From Mesorhizobium sp. M1D.F.Ca.ET.043.01.1.1 (GTDB lineage Bacteria; Pseudomonadota; Alphaproteobacteria; Rhizobiales; Rhizobiaceae): DNA of 64,000 nt. The translations under genes and the position numbers were made by a program. Location of the stretch: NCBI RefSeq assembly GCF_003952385.1, contig NZ_CP034444.1:5407001-5471000 (forward strand). Direction: 5' to 3'. This document shows positions 1 to 6,896 of this stretch, piece after piece (positions within the stretch are counted from its first letter, which is position 1; the number at the start of each line of letters is the position of its first letter). The notes beneath the pieces are model-generated. The model was given only the letters and a program-made list of their open reading frames with translations, was not told where the DNA came from and made no database searches.

Positions 1-759
1 ATTGCCGCCGGCGGCGACGGTACGGCCAGCGAAGTGTCGGACGGGCTGCTGCAGGCAGAGCACGAGACCGGCCGGGCGAGCGAGCTCGGGCTTCTGCCCT
101 GCGGCACCGGCATCGACTTCGCGCGAGGCCTGGGCCTGCCGGACGGAATAGAGGAAGCGCTGGCGCGCATCGCCGGCGCAAGCGCGCGGAAAGTCGATGC
201 CGGGCGCATCTGCTATATCGATGACCACGGCGCGCTGGCCAGTCGCCACTTCATCAACATCGCCAGCCTCGGCCTCTCCGGCGCCACCGATCGCGCGGTC
301 AATGCGGACAAGCGCAAGGGCAGGGTCTCAGCCAAGGCGCTGTTCTTCTGGCGCACGGTGCTCGAGTTCCTCCGCTACCGCTTCCAGGACGTCAGGATCA
401 CCATAGACGACGGCGAGCCGGTCGAGGCGCGCGTGGCGCTGGTGGCGGTCGCCAACGGAAAGTTCTTCGGAGGCGGCATGATGATCGCGCCGGACGCCGA
501 TCTGTCCGACGGCCAGTTCGACATCGTCATCCTGCGCGCAGCCGGCAAGCTCGGGCTGATCCGGGACATCCGGCTGCTCTACGGCGGGCGTCACCGCAAT
601 CATCCGGCGATCACCATCGTGCGCGGCCGCAAGGTGCTGGTCGAGCCGCTGGGCGATGCGGAGAAGAACGGGGCGCTGGTCGATATCGATGGAGAATCTC
701 CAGGCCGGATCCCCGCAACCTTCGAAATCCTACCGGGCGCACTGACGTTGAGATGTTGA
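1..759 (+). CDS. Diacylglycerol/sphingosine kinase-family lipid kinase (5' partial)
   Basis: The reading frame is open from base 1 and lacks its start, so about the first 50-60 residues are missing. The visible part opens with the nucleotide-binding GGDGT motif and continues with LPCGTGIDFARGLGLP, the ATP-site signature of the DAGK/YegS/sphingosine-kinase fold. The C-terminal half carries the acceptor-domain pattern (FFGGGMMIAPDADLSDG). Enzymes of this family phosphorylate diacylglycerol or related lipid alcohols at the membrane with ATP. The lipid substrate cannot be told from sequence. 252 residues remain of the usual ~300. It is convergent with the dehydrogenase at 816-1745. Confidence 0.88.
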   Translation: MAAGGDGTASEVSDGLLQAEHETGRASELGLLPCGTGIDFARGLGLPDGIEEALARIAGASARKVDAGRICYIDDHGALASRHFINIASLGLSGATDRAVNADKRKGRVSAKALFFWRTVLEFLRYRFQDVRITIDDGEPVEARVALVAVANGKFFGGGMMIAPDADLSDGQFDIVILRAAGKLGLIRDIRLLYGGRHRNHPAITIVRGRKVLVEPLGDAEKNGALVDIDGESPGRIPATFEILPGALTLRC

Positions 760-815
760 ATCAACGGATTCAACGTCTGATTCCGCGGGCGGAGCTAACC
801 ATCTGAAACAGTTGG

Positions 816-1745
816 CTAAAGTTCTGCCTCCAGCCTGGCCGAAAAGCCTGGCGCGCGAAGCTCCGTGCCGACCGCATCCTCCAGAAGCTTGACGATCTGG
901 GTCGACCAGGCGCCACCGCCATACTCCTGTCTGCCAACCTCGAAAATCTTATTGACGAGTGGTGCCAGTTGAAGTGGCACGCGGAAATCCCTGGCCATGG
1001 CAAGCGCGAAACCGAGATCCTTCAGCGCCAGATCCATGGTGAAGCCGATGTCGTAGGAGCCGTTCAGGATGAGCTGGCTTTCGGTCTCGTGGACAAAGCT
1101 GTTGCCGGAGGAGGCGACGATCGCATGGTATGCCTGGGCGAGGTCGAGCCCGCCCTGCTTGGCCAGCATCAGCGCCTCGCCGGCGGCGACGAGATGGATG
1201 AAGGCCAGCATGTTGGTGATGACCTTGATCACGGCCGCCGAACCGAGCGGACCCATCAGGAACGATCTTGCGCACATCGCCTCGATCGCCGGCCGGTGCC
1301 GTTCGTAGAGCGCTGCGTCGCCGCCGACCAGCGCGGTGATTTTTCCTATTGCTGCCAGATGCACGCCGCCGGTGACCGGACATTCCAGCGTCTCGATGCC
1401 TTTCGCCGCAGCAAGAGCTGCCAGCCGCACGATCTCGTCACGGCCGTTGGTCGACATCTCGATCCAGCTGCCGCCGGCGGGCAGGCCTTCGAGCAATCCG
1501 CCGGAACCGGCGAGCACGGTTTCGCTCACCTTCGGCGAGGGCAGGCAGGTGACGACATTGCCGGCGCGCGCGGCCGCCTGCGCAGGACTTGTTGCCGCCG
1601 TGGCACCGAGCGCGACAAGCCGCTCGACCGCCGCCGGGTCGCGATCGAAGACCGTGACGGCAAAGCCGTTGCGCAGCAGGCTGGCGGCAAGGTTGCCGCC
1701 GAGATGGCCAAGGCCGATGAAGGCGTAGGCGAGGCGCGCGTTCAC
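816..1745 (-). CDS. NAD(P)-dependent beta-hydroxyacid dehydrogenase (3-hydroxyisobutyrate dehydrogenase family)
   Basis: 309 residues, normal for the HIBADH/GarR/GLYR1 family, which oxidises 3-hydroxyacids or reduces semialdehydes. The Rossmann motif GLGHLGG is at residues 11-17. The substrate loop reads ECPVTGG in place of the usual DAPVSGG, and the catalytic lysine lies in the VIKVITNM helix. The start is GTG, overlapping the stop of the upstream enolase-superfamily gene by 4 nt (GTGA), so translation is probably coupled. It is the last gene of a three-gene minus-strand operon and probably handles a semialdehyde such as tartronate semialdehyde, or a related hydroxyacid, made by that pathway. 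The substrate is inferred. Confidence 0.88.
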   Translation of the reverse strand: MNARLAYAFIGLGHLGGNLAASLLRNGFAVTVFDRDPAAVERLVALGATAATSPAQAAARAGNVVTCLPSPKVSETVLAGSGGLLEGLPAGGSWIEMSTNGRDEIVRLAALAAAKGIETLECPVTGGVHLAAIGKITALVGGDAALYERHRPAIEAMCARSFLMGPLGSAAVIKVITNMLAFIHLVAAGEALMLAKQGGLDLAQAYHAIVASSGNSFVHETESQLILNGSYDIGFTMDLALKDLGFALAMARDFRVPLQLAPLVNKIFEVGRQEYGGGAWSTQIVKLLEDAVGTELRAPGFSARLEAEL

Positions 1746-2953
1746 GGCATCAGCGGCGTCTGCATCATCTGCAGGTGCAGGTCCTTGCCGCTATAGGGGT
1801 GCGCGTCGCAAACCTCCTCGTCGAGCTCGACGCCGAGGCCGGGCTCCTTCGACGGGATGACGTTGCCGTCCTGCCACTCGATCTTCTTCTTGAGCAGGGT
1901 GGCGTGAAAACCGTCCCACTGCTTCAGCGATTCCAGGATGAGGAAGTTGGGCAGCGTCACCGCAAGCTGGATGTTGGCGGCGCCGACGATCGGGCCGCAA
2001 TAGCAATGCGGCGCAACCTGGATGTGGTAGGCCTCCGCCATGGCGGCGATCTTCTTGGTCTCCAGGATGCCGCCAGAGCGGCCGAGGTCCGGCTGCAGGA
2101 TGGTCGCGGCGCGGTTCTCTATGACGCGGGCGAATTCAAACTTCGTCGTCAGCCGCTCGCCGGTGGCGACCGGAATGGAGGTTCCGCGGGCGACCTCAGC
2201 CATCACCTCGGGCATGTCCGGCGGCACCGGTTCCTCGAACCACAGCGGGTCGTAGGGCTCGATGGCACGGGCGAGGCGCAGCGCGCCCGAGGCGGTGAAC
2301 TGGCCGTGCGTGCCGAACAGGATGTCGGCCCTGGTGCCGACGGCCTCGCGGATCGCCTTGACCATGCGCGCCGAGAGGTCGATGTCGATGAGGCGCGGCT
2401 GGTGGCCGTCATAGGCGGTGTAGGGGCCGGCCGGATCGAGCTTCACGGCATTGAAACCCTGCTCGACATATTCGAGCGCGCAGGCCGCGGCCATGTCGGG
2501 ATCGTTGTAGACATTCTTGCCGCGTGCATCCTCGGAATGGACGCTGCCGGCATGCGGGTAGAGATAGGTGTAGGAGCGCAGCGTCTCATGCACCTGGCCG
2601 CCGAGCAGCTTGTAGACAGGCTTGTCGGCCTCCTTGCCGATGATGTCCCAGCAGGCCATTTCGAGCGCCGAGAAGCAGCCCATGCCGGAAACGTCGGGGC
2701 GCTGCGTGAAGCCGGAGGAATAGACGCGGCGGAAGAGGTTCTCGACGTCGTGCGGGTCGCGGCCGATCAGGTAGCGCCCGGCCATGTCCTCGATCATCCT
2801 GGCGGTGACATGCGCCGAGAAGGTGGCGTTGTAGGCCTCGCCGTAGCCGACCACGCCGCCGTCGGTGGTGAGCTTGACGAAGATGAAATACTTGCCGCCG
2901 ATGCCGGGCGGCGGGTTGCCGACAACCCAGGTCTTGACGTCGGTGACTTTCAT
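1742..2953 (-). CDS. Mandelate racemase/muconate lactonizing (enolase superfamily) sugar-acid dehydratase or cycloisomerase
   Basis: 403 residues starting at MKVTDVKTW. A GGAGG Shine-Dalgarno sits 7 nt upstream, which favours this ATG over the longer frame. The N-terminal capping domain is followed by the TIM barrel with VKLDP, the metal-ligand glutamates in WFEEP and TGER, and the catalytic histidine region APHCYCGP. The usual DxH/DxN third-ligand motif reads GTHGQ here, so the aspartate is apparently glycine (see findings). Family members abstract the alpha proton of acid sugars (galactonate, mannonate, talarate and others). Both neighbours overlap it by 4 nt. The exact substrate is not readable. 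Confidence 0.87.
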   Translation of the reverse strand: MKVTDVKTWVVGNPPPGIGGKYFIFVKLTTDGGVVGYGEAYNATFSAHVTARMIEDMAGRYLIGRDPHDVENLFRRVYSSGFTQRPDVSGMGCFSALEMACWDIIGKEADKPVYKLLGGQVHETLRSYTYLYPHAGSVHSEDARGKNVYNDPDMAAACALEYVEQGFNAVKLDPAGPYTAYDGHQPRLIDIDLSARMVKAIREAVGTRADILFGTHGQFTASGALRLARAIEPYDPLWFEEPVPPDMPEVMAEVARGTSIPVATGERLTTKFEFARVIENRAATILQPDLGRSGGILETKKIAAMAEAYHIQVAPHCYCGPIVGAANIQLAVTLPNFLILESLKQWDGFHATLLKKKIEWQDGNVIPSKEPGLGVELDEEVCDAHPYSGKDLHLQMMQTPLMP

Positions 2954-4566
2954 TTCTGATCCTCCAGAACCAGCTCGGCGCCTTTCCATCCGGTGAGGAT
3001 CGAAGCGGCGTTGGTGTTGCCCGTGACGTTATCGGGAAAGATCGACGCGTCGATGACGCGCAGGCCTTCAATCCCATGGACCCGAAGCCGTGGGTCGACG
3101 ACGGCGCGCGCGGTGTCCGGCCCCATGCGACAGGTCGAGACCGGGTGATAGACGGTGCCCGAGCGCTTCCTGAAATCTTGAATCAGATCGGCGTCCGAAG
3201 TGATGGAAGGGCCGGGCAAAACCTCTTCCTCGATGATCTCGGCCATGGCCGGCATCGCGGCGATTTTCCTGACGAACTTCACCGCCGCCAGCATCTCGTC
3301 GACATCTGCGTTGGTGGAATAGGCGTTGGCAGTGATCTTCGGATAGTCGCGCGGATTGCTCGAGCGGATCATGATCTCGCCGCGGCTCGACGGCCGGCAG
3401 TTGGAAAGGCCGATCGAAAAGCCCGGCCATGGATCGGGCGTCAGGATCGGGCGCTCGCCGCCCTTCGGAATGACGGTCGAGAAGGCCTGGAAATAGAGCT
3501 GCATGTTCGGCCGCGCCATGGATGGATCGGTACGGAAGAAGCCGCCGGCATTGTTCATCGACAGCGACAGCGGGCCGGAGCGCAAGAGGATGTATTGCAT
3601 GCCGACAAGGAGCTTGCCCCACCAGGGGCGCAGGATCTGGTTCAGCGTCGGCAGGTTGCCCTTGAAGGTGTAGTTGATGCCGACATGGTCCTGCAGGTTC
3701 GCGCCGACATTGTCGTTGGCGTGCACGACCGGAATGCCGAGATCGCCGAGCAGGACTGAGGGCCCGACGCCGGAGAGCTGCAGCAATTGCGGCGAGTTTA
3801 TCGAGCCGCCGGACAGGATCACCTCGCGGCCCGCGCGGACGATATTGCTTTCGCCGTTCTGCTCATATTCGACGCCGACGGCGCGCTTGCCCTCGAACAG
3901 GATTTTGGTCGCCAGAGCGTTCATCTCGACGCGGACGTTGCCGCGTTTCGTCGCCGGGCGCAGGAAGGCGCGGGCGGCCGACATGCGGCGGCCGTTGCGG
4001 GTGGTGATCTGGTAGATGCCGACGCCCTCCTGGGTGGCGCCGTTGAAGTCCGGATTGAACGGCAGGCCGGCCTGCTGGGCCGCCGCCAAGTAGCGCTTGG
4101 TCAGCGGATGAACGGCGTTCGAGCAATCGGTGATGTGCAGGGGGCCGCCGACGCCGCGCCATTGGTCGGCGCCGGCCTCGTTGTCCTCCAGCGCCTTGAA
4201 GGCGGGCAGCAGTTCGTCATAGCTCCACCCGGGATTGCCGGCGGCGGCCCAGGCATCGAAATCCTCGCGCGCGCCGCGGATGAAGACCATGGCGTTGATC
4301 GAGCTCGAGCCGCCGAGCAGCTTGCCGCGCGGCCAGTGGTCGGCATTGTTGCCGAGGCCAGGATCGGGCTCGGCCTTGTAGTTCCAGTTGACGGCCGGAT
4401 CGAAGAAGGTCTTGCCGTAACCGAGCGGCATCTGAACGTAGAAGCGGCGGTCGGTTCCGCCGGCTTCCAGCACCAGCACCGAGAAGCGGCCCGAGGCCGA
4501 GAGCCGTTCGGCGAGAACCGAGCCGGCCGAGCCGGAGCCGACGACGATGAAGTCATAAGTCTGCAT
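2950..4566 (-). CDS. GMC-family FAD oxidoreductase (choline/alcohol dehydrogenase-like)
   Basis: 538 residues, full length for the glucose-methanol-choline family. The FAD-binding GSGSAGS is at residues 10-16, the GMC signature GGSSSINAMVFIRG near 85-100, and the C-terminal active site has YHPVSTCRMG (catalytic His) and NTNAASI (Asn partner). No signal peptide or membrane segment is seen, so it is probably cytoplasmic and passes electrons to the respiratory chain or oxygen. It is the first gene of the operon, and its TGA overlaps the ATG of the enolase-superfamily gene (ATGA, 2950-2953). Context suggests it oxidises a sugar or polyol to an acid or lactone used by the next enzyme. Simple choline dehydrogenase is less likely because betB/betI are absent. 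Confidence 0.9.
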   Translation of the reverse strand: MQTYDFIVVGSGSAGSVLAERLSASGRFSVLVLEAGGTDRRFYVQMPLGYGKTFFDPAVNWNYKAEPDPGLGNNADHWPRGKLLGGSSSINAMVFIRGAREDFDAWAAAGNPGWSYDELLPAFKALEDNEAGADQWRGVGGPLHITDCSNAVHPLTKRYLAAAQQAGLPFNPDFNGATQEGVGIYQITTRNGRRMSAARAFLRPATKRGNVRVEMNALATKILFEGKRAVGVEYEQNGESNIVRAGREVILSGGSINSPQLLQLSGVGPSVLLGDLGIPVVHANDNVGANLQDHVGINYTFKGNLPTLNQILRPWWGKLLVGMQYILLRSGPLSLSMNNAGGFFRTDPSMARPNMQLYFQAFSTVIPKGGERPILTPDPWPGFSIGLSNCRPSSRGEIMIRSSNPRDYPKITANAYSTNADVDEMLAAVKFVRKIAAMPAMAEIIEEEVLPGPSITSDADLIQDFRKRSGTVYHPVSTCRMGPDTARAVVDPRLRVHGIEGLRVIDASIFPDNVTGNTNAASILTGWKGAELVLEDQK

Positions 4567-4759
4567 AGCGTGCGTGCGGGCTCCGAAATCCGGTGCCTAG
4601 CCTAGACATTGCCGGCTCACCGCGTCGCCGTGGCTTCCGGCATGGCTTGTGAAAAAAGCGACCGGTGCCGTGGCGCGCAATTTCGCTTTCAGCAAAGCTT
4701 GCGACATGGCAACCGCGTTGGTACGGCTTCAGGGAGAGCAGCGGTTGAAGGACCTTAAC

Positions 4760-5155
4760 ATGGTGCATTACGCGGACGGACGGCCGATCGGCGACCTGAC
4801 ATTGAGGACGCTCGCCATGCCGTCCGACGCCAATGCCGCCGGCGACATCTTCGGCGGCTGGGTGATGGCGCAGATGGACCTTGCCTGCGGCATTCGCGCG
4901 GCCGAGCGCGCCAAGGGCCGCGTGGTGACTGCGGCGGTCAGGGAGATGTCCTTCGCCAAGCCGATGAAGATCGGCGACACGCTCTGCATCTACACCCATG
5001 TCGAGCGCGTGGGGCGCACCTCGATGACGCTCAAGGTCGAGGCCTGGGCGCAGCGCTATCTTTCCGACCTGATGGAGAAGGTCACCCATGCCGATTTCGT
5101 CATGGTGGCGCTCGACGGCGAGGGCAAGCCGAAGCCGGTCCCGGCCGAAGGCTGA
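4760..5155 (+). CDS. Acyl-CoA thioesterase, YciA-type hotdog fold
   Basis: 131 residues, matching YciA-type proteins (~132). It contains the conserved block LRTLAMPSDANAAGDIFGGW with the active-site aspartate and the hotdog helix, then VTAAVREMSF. It hydrolyses acyl-CoA thioesters in the cytoplasm. The frame is open from 4649 with an ATG at 4706. I chose 4760 because AAGGA lies 8 nt upstream and the N-terminus then aligns with the family, whereas the longer starts have no ribosome-binding site and add unrelated sequence. It is divergent from the GMC oxidoreductase operon. Confidence 0.85.
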   Translation: MVHYADGRPIGDLTLRTLAMPSDANAAGDIFGGWVMAQMDLACGIRAAERAKGRVVTAAVREMSFAKPMKIGDTLCIYTHVERVGRTSMTLKVEAWAQRYLSDLMEKVTHADFVMVALDGEGKPKPVPAEG

Positions 5156-5271
5156 CGCAAGTCGATTCTCCCGGGCTTCCGGTTTTGTAACAACGCCCGC
5201 GCGGGTCAGGCGCTTCGCGACATCCAGTGGTTGCCTTCACCCCTCACTTTGCAGGCGTTGGAGGAAAGACA

Positions 5272-5475
5272 ATGCGTCAACACATGCTGAACGGCTGGCT
5301 GGTGGCAGCCCTCATCGCGCTCACCTGCCTGCTCGGCATAACTGCCTATGCCGAGGTCAAAAAAGATCTTCCGCGCGTTGCCTGTACGTGTGGCCAGATG
5401 CCCCTTGGCGACCGGGCAGCGGGGCTCGGTCCCTGCACCACCGTGTGCTGCGGCAACGCGAGCCGAAGCGCCTGA
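5272..5475 (+). CDS. Small cysteine-rich exported or membrane protein, unknown function
   Basis: 67 residues after a strong GGAGGA site 8 nt upstream of the ATG. Residues ~6-27 form a hydrophobic signal or anchor segment (WLVAALIALTCLLGITAYA), with a possible AYA cleavage site. The mature ~40 residues hold five cysteines in CTCG and CTTVCC arrangements, suggesting disulphides or metal binding. I do not recognise a family. It stands alone between the thioesterase and the HxlR regulator. The Shine-Dalgarno and signal-like N-terminus support a real gene, but conservation cannot be checked here. Confidence 0.5.
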   Translation: MRQHMLNGWLVAALIALTCLLGITAYAEVKKDLPRVACTCGQMPLGDRAAGLGPCTTVCCGNASRSA

Positions 5476-5646
5476 TGGACTGCCGGGCGGAAGACGATCA
5501 TCGGCCGAACGGCGGCGGCGCGCCAGTGGGCGCGACACGGCAGCCGGACATCGGCGGACGCCATCAAGATTGAATGCTGCATACAGGCATGACGCGGGCG
5601 GGCTGGCTTTCCGCGACAACCCGCAATCGCTTGAGCCGCAAGGATT

Positions 5647-6015
5647 TCAGGGCTTTTTACTGTCGAATTTCGCGCGCGCTGCCTGGACTCGGCTGGTGTT
5701 CTTGCGCGCCCATTCGCCGAGCGCGCCGACCGGTACCAGCAACTCGTGGCCGAGCTCGGTCAACTCGTAGTCGACGCGCGGCGGGATGGTCGGAAACACC
5801 TTGCGCGTGACGAAGCCATCGCGCTCGAGACCGCGCAAGGTCGTGGTCAGCATCTTCTGCGAAATGCCGCCAACGGCGGTGCGCAATTCGTTGAAACGCA
5901 TCGCCCCGTTGCCCAGCTTGCCGACCACCAGAACCGTCCATTTGTCGCCGACCCTTTGCAGGATCTCCGACACGGCGCGGCAATCCTCGGTGTTGAGCGG
6001 GTGCCTCAGTAACAA
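5647..6015 (-). CDS. HxlR-family winged-helix transcriptional regulator
   Basis: 122 residues. The N-terminal cysteine (EDCRAVSEILQRVGDKWTVLVVGKL) followed by RFNELR and GISQKMLTTTLRGLERDGFVTR is the HxlR helix-turn-helix pattern. These small dimeric regulators often sense aldehydes, quinones or thiol stress through that cysteine. The start appears to be TTG at 6015, with AAGGAGG 7 nt upstream. It is transcribed away from the FMN reductase at 6106, and the 90-bp gap between them holds a perfect palindrome (6061-6081). It most likely represses the reductase, and possibly itself. Confidence 0.88.
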   Translation of the reverse strand: MLLRHPLNTEDCRAVSEILQRVGDKWTVLVVGKLGNGAMRFNELRTAVGGISQKMLTTTLRGLERDGFVTRKVFPTIPPRVDYELTELGHELLVPVGALGEWARKNTSRVQAARAKFDSKKP

Positions 6016-6060
6016 AAATGTGCCTCCTTGCGCGCCAATTTGTCAGTATCACATATAGCG

Positions 6061-6081
6061 CCGGTATCCAAACGATACCGG
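6061..6081. promoter_or_regulatory. Palindromic operator between hxlR-type gene and FMN reductase
   Basis: Perfect inverted repeat CCGGTATC, 5-nt spacer CAAAC, GATACCGG. It lies in the short divergent intergenic region, 24 bp upstream of the reductase ATG. Position and symmetry fit binding by the adjacent HxlR dimer; the assignment is inferred from context. Confidence 0.6.
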
Positions 6082-6105
6082 AAATTCCCCCGCAAGGAGA
6101 GCCCA

Positions 6106-6711
6106 ATGTCCAAGCCCAAAATCGCCATTGTCGTCGGTTCGACGCGCGCCGCCCGCTTCGCCGACGTGCCGACGCAGTGGATCGCCAAGATTGCCAAGAC
6201 ACATGCCGACATCGACGTCGAGATCGTCGATCTGCGCGATTTCCCGCTGCCCTTCTTCGACGAGGTTGCCTCCTCCGCCTGGGCGCCGTCGCAGAACGAA
6301 GTGGCGCAGCGCTGGCAGAAGAAGGTCGCCGAGTTCGACGGCTTCATCTTCACCGCCGCCGAATACAATCACGCTCCGACCGCCGTGCTGAAGAACGCCA
6401 TCGATTACGCAGCCAATGAATGGAACAAGAAGCCGGCCGGTTTCGTCGGCTATGGCAGCGTCGGCGGTTCGCGCGCGGTTGAACACCTTCGCCTGGCCGC
6501 CGTCGAGCTGCAGATGGCGCCGGTCAAGTCGGCCGTCCATATCGCCTGGGGCGATTTCCTGGCCGTACGTCAGGGCGAGAAGAAGCTTGAGGACATCGAG
6601 CACCTGAACCAGGCCGCTGCCGCACTGGTCAACGACGTCGCCTGGTGGGCGAAAGTGCTGAAGACGGCTCGCGCCGCCGACGCAATCGATGCAGAAGCCA
6701 AGGCGGCTTGA
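6106..6711 (+). CDS. NAD(P)H-dependent FMN reductase (flavodoxin-like)
   Basis: 201 residues starting at MSKPKIAIVVGSTR after AAGGAGA (5 nt spacing). It has the flavodoxin-fold FMN phosphate loop GSTRAARFAD and the family block AEYNHAPTAVLKNAIDY followed by GYGSVGGSRA. Such enzymes reduce FMN, quinones or chromate with NAD(P)H in the cytoplasm. Pairing with a divergent HxlR regulator suggests induction by quinones or electrophiles, as known for analogous pairs. A strong intrinsic terminator follows at 6751-6776. Confidence 0.87.
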   Translation: MSKPKIAIVVGSTRAARFADVPTQWIAKIAKTHADIDVEIVDLRDFPLPFFDEVASSAWAPSQNEVAQRWQKKVAEFDGFIFTAAEYNHAPTAVLKNAIDYAANEWNKKPAGFVGYGSVGGSRAVEHLRLAAVELQMAPVKSAVHIAWGDFLAVRQGEKKLEDIEHLNQAAAALVNDVAWWAKVLKTARAADAIDAEAKAA

Positions 6712-6750
6712 GCGCGCCATAGCGTATCATCCTCCCAAAATCATCTCTCG

Positions 6751-6776
6751 GGGCGGCGCTTGCGCCGCCCTTTTTT
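6751..6776 (+). terminator. Rho-independent terminator after FMN reductase
   Basis: Perfect stem GGGCGGCGC / GCGCCGCCC followed by six T residues, 39 nt after the reductase stop. Confidence 0.9.
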
Positions 6777-6896
6777 GCGGAAGCTTCAGCCGGCGGCCTC
6801 GGCCGGTGCAAGATTGTGCTGATGCCCTAGCGGGTTCTCGAGGCGATATGCGACTGCCGGAACGAACGCCTTCCCAGGAAAGCGGTCCGTTCGTGC

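Noticed and set aside
1775..2959. 394-residue plus-strand open frame
   Set aside because: It is antisense to the enolase-superfamily gene; composition is Gly/Ala/Arg/Asp-rich with no domain, as expected for GC-rich shadow frames.
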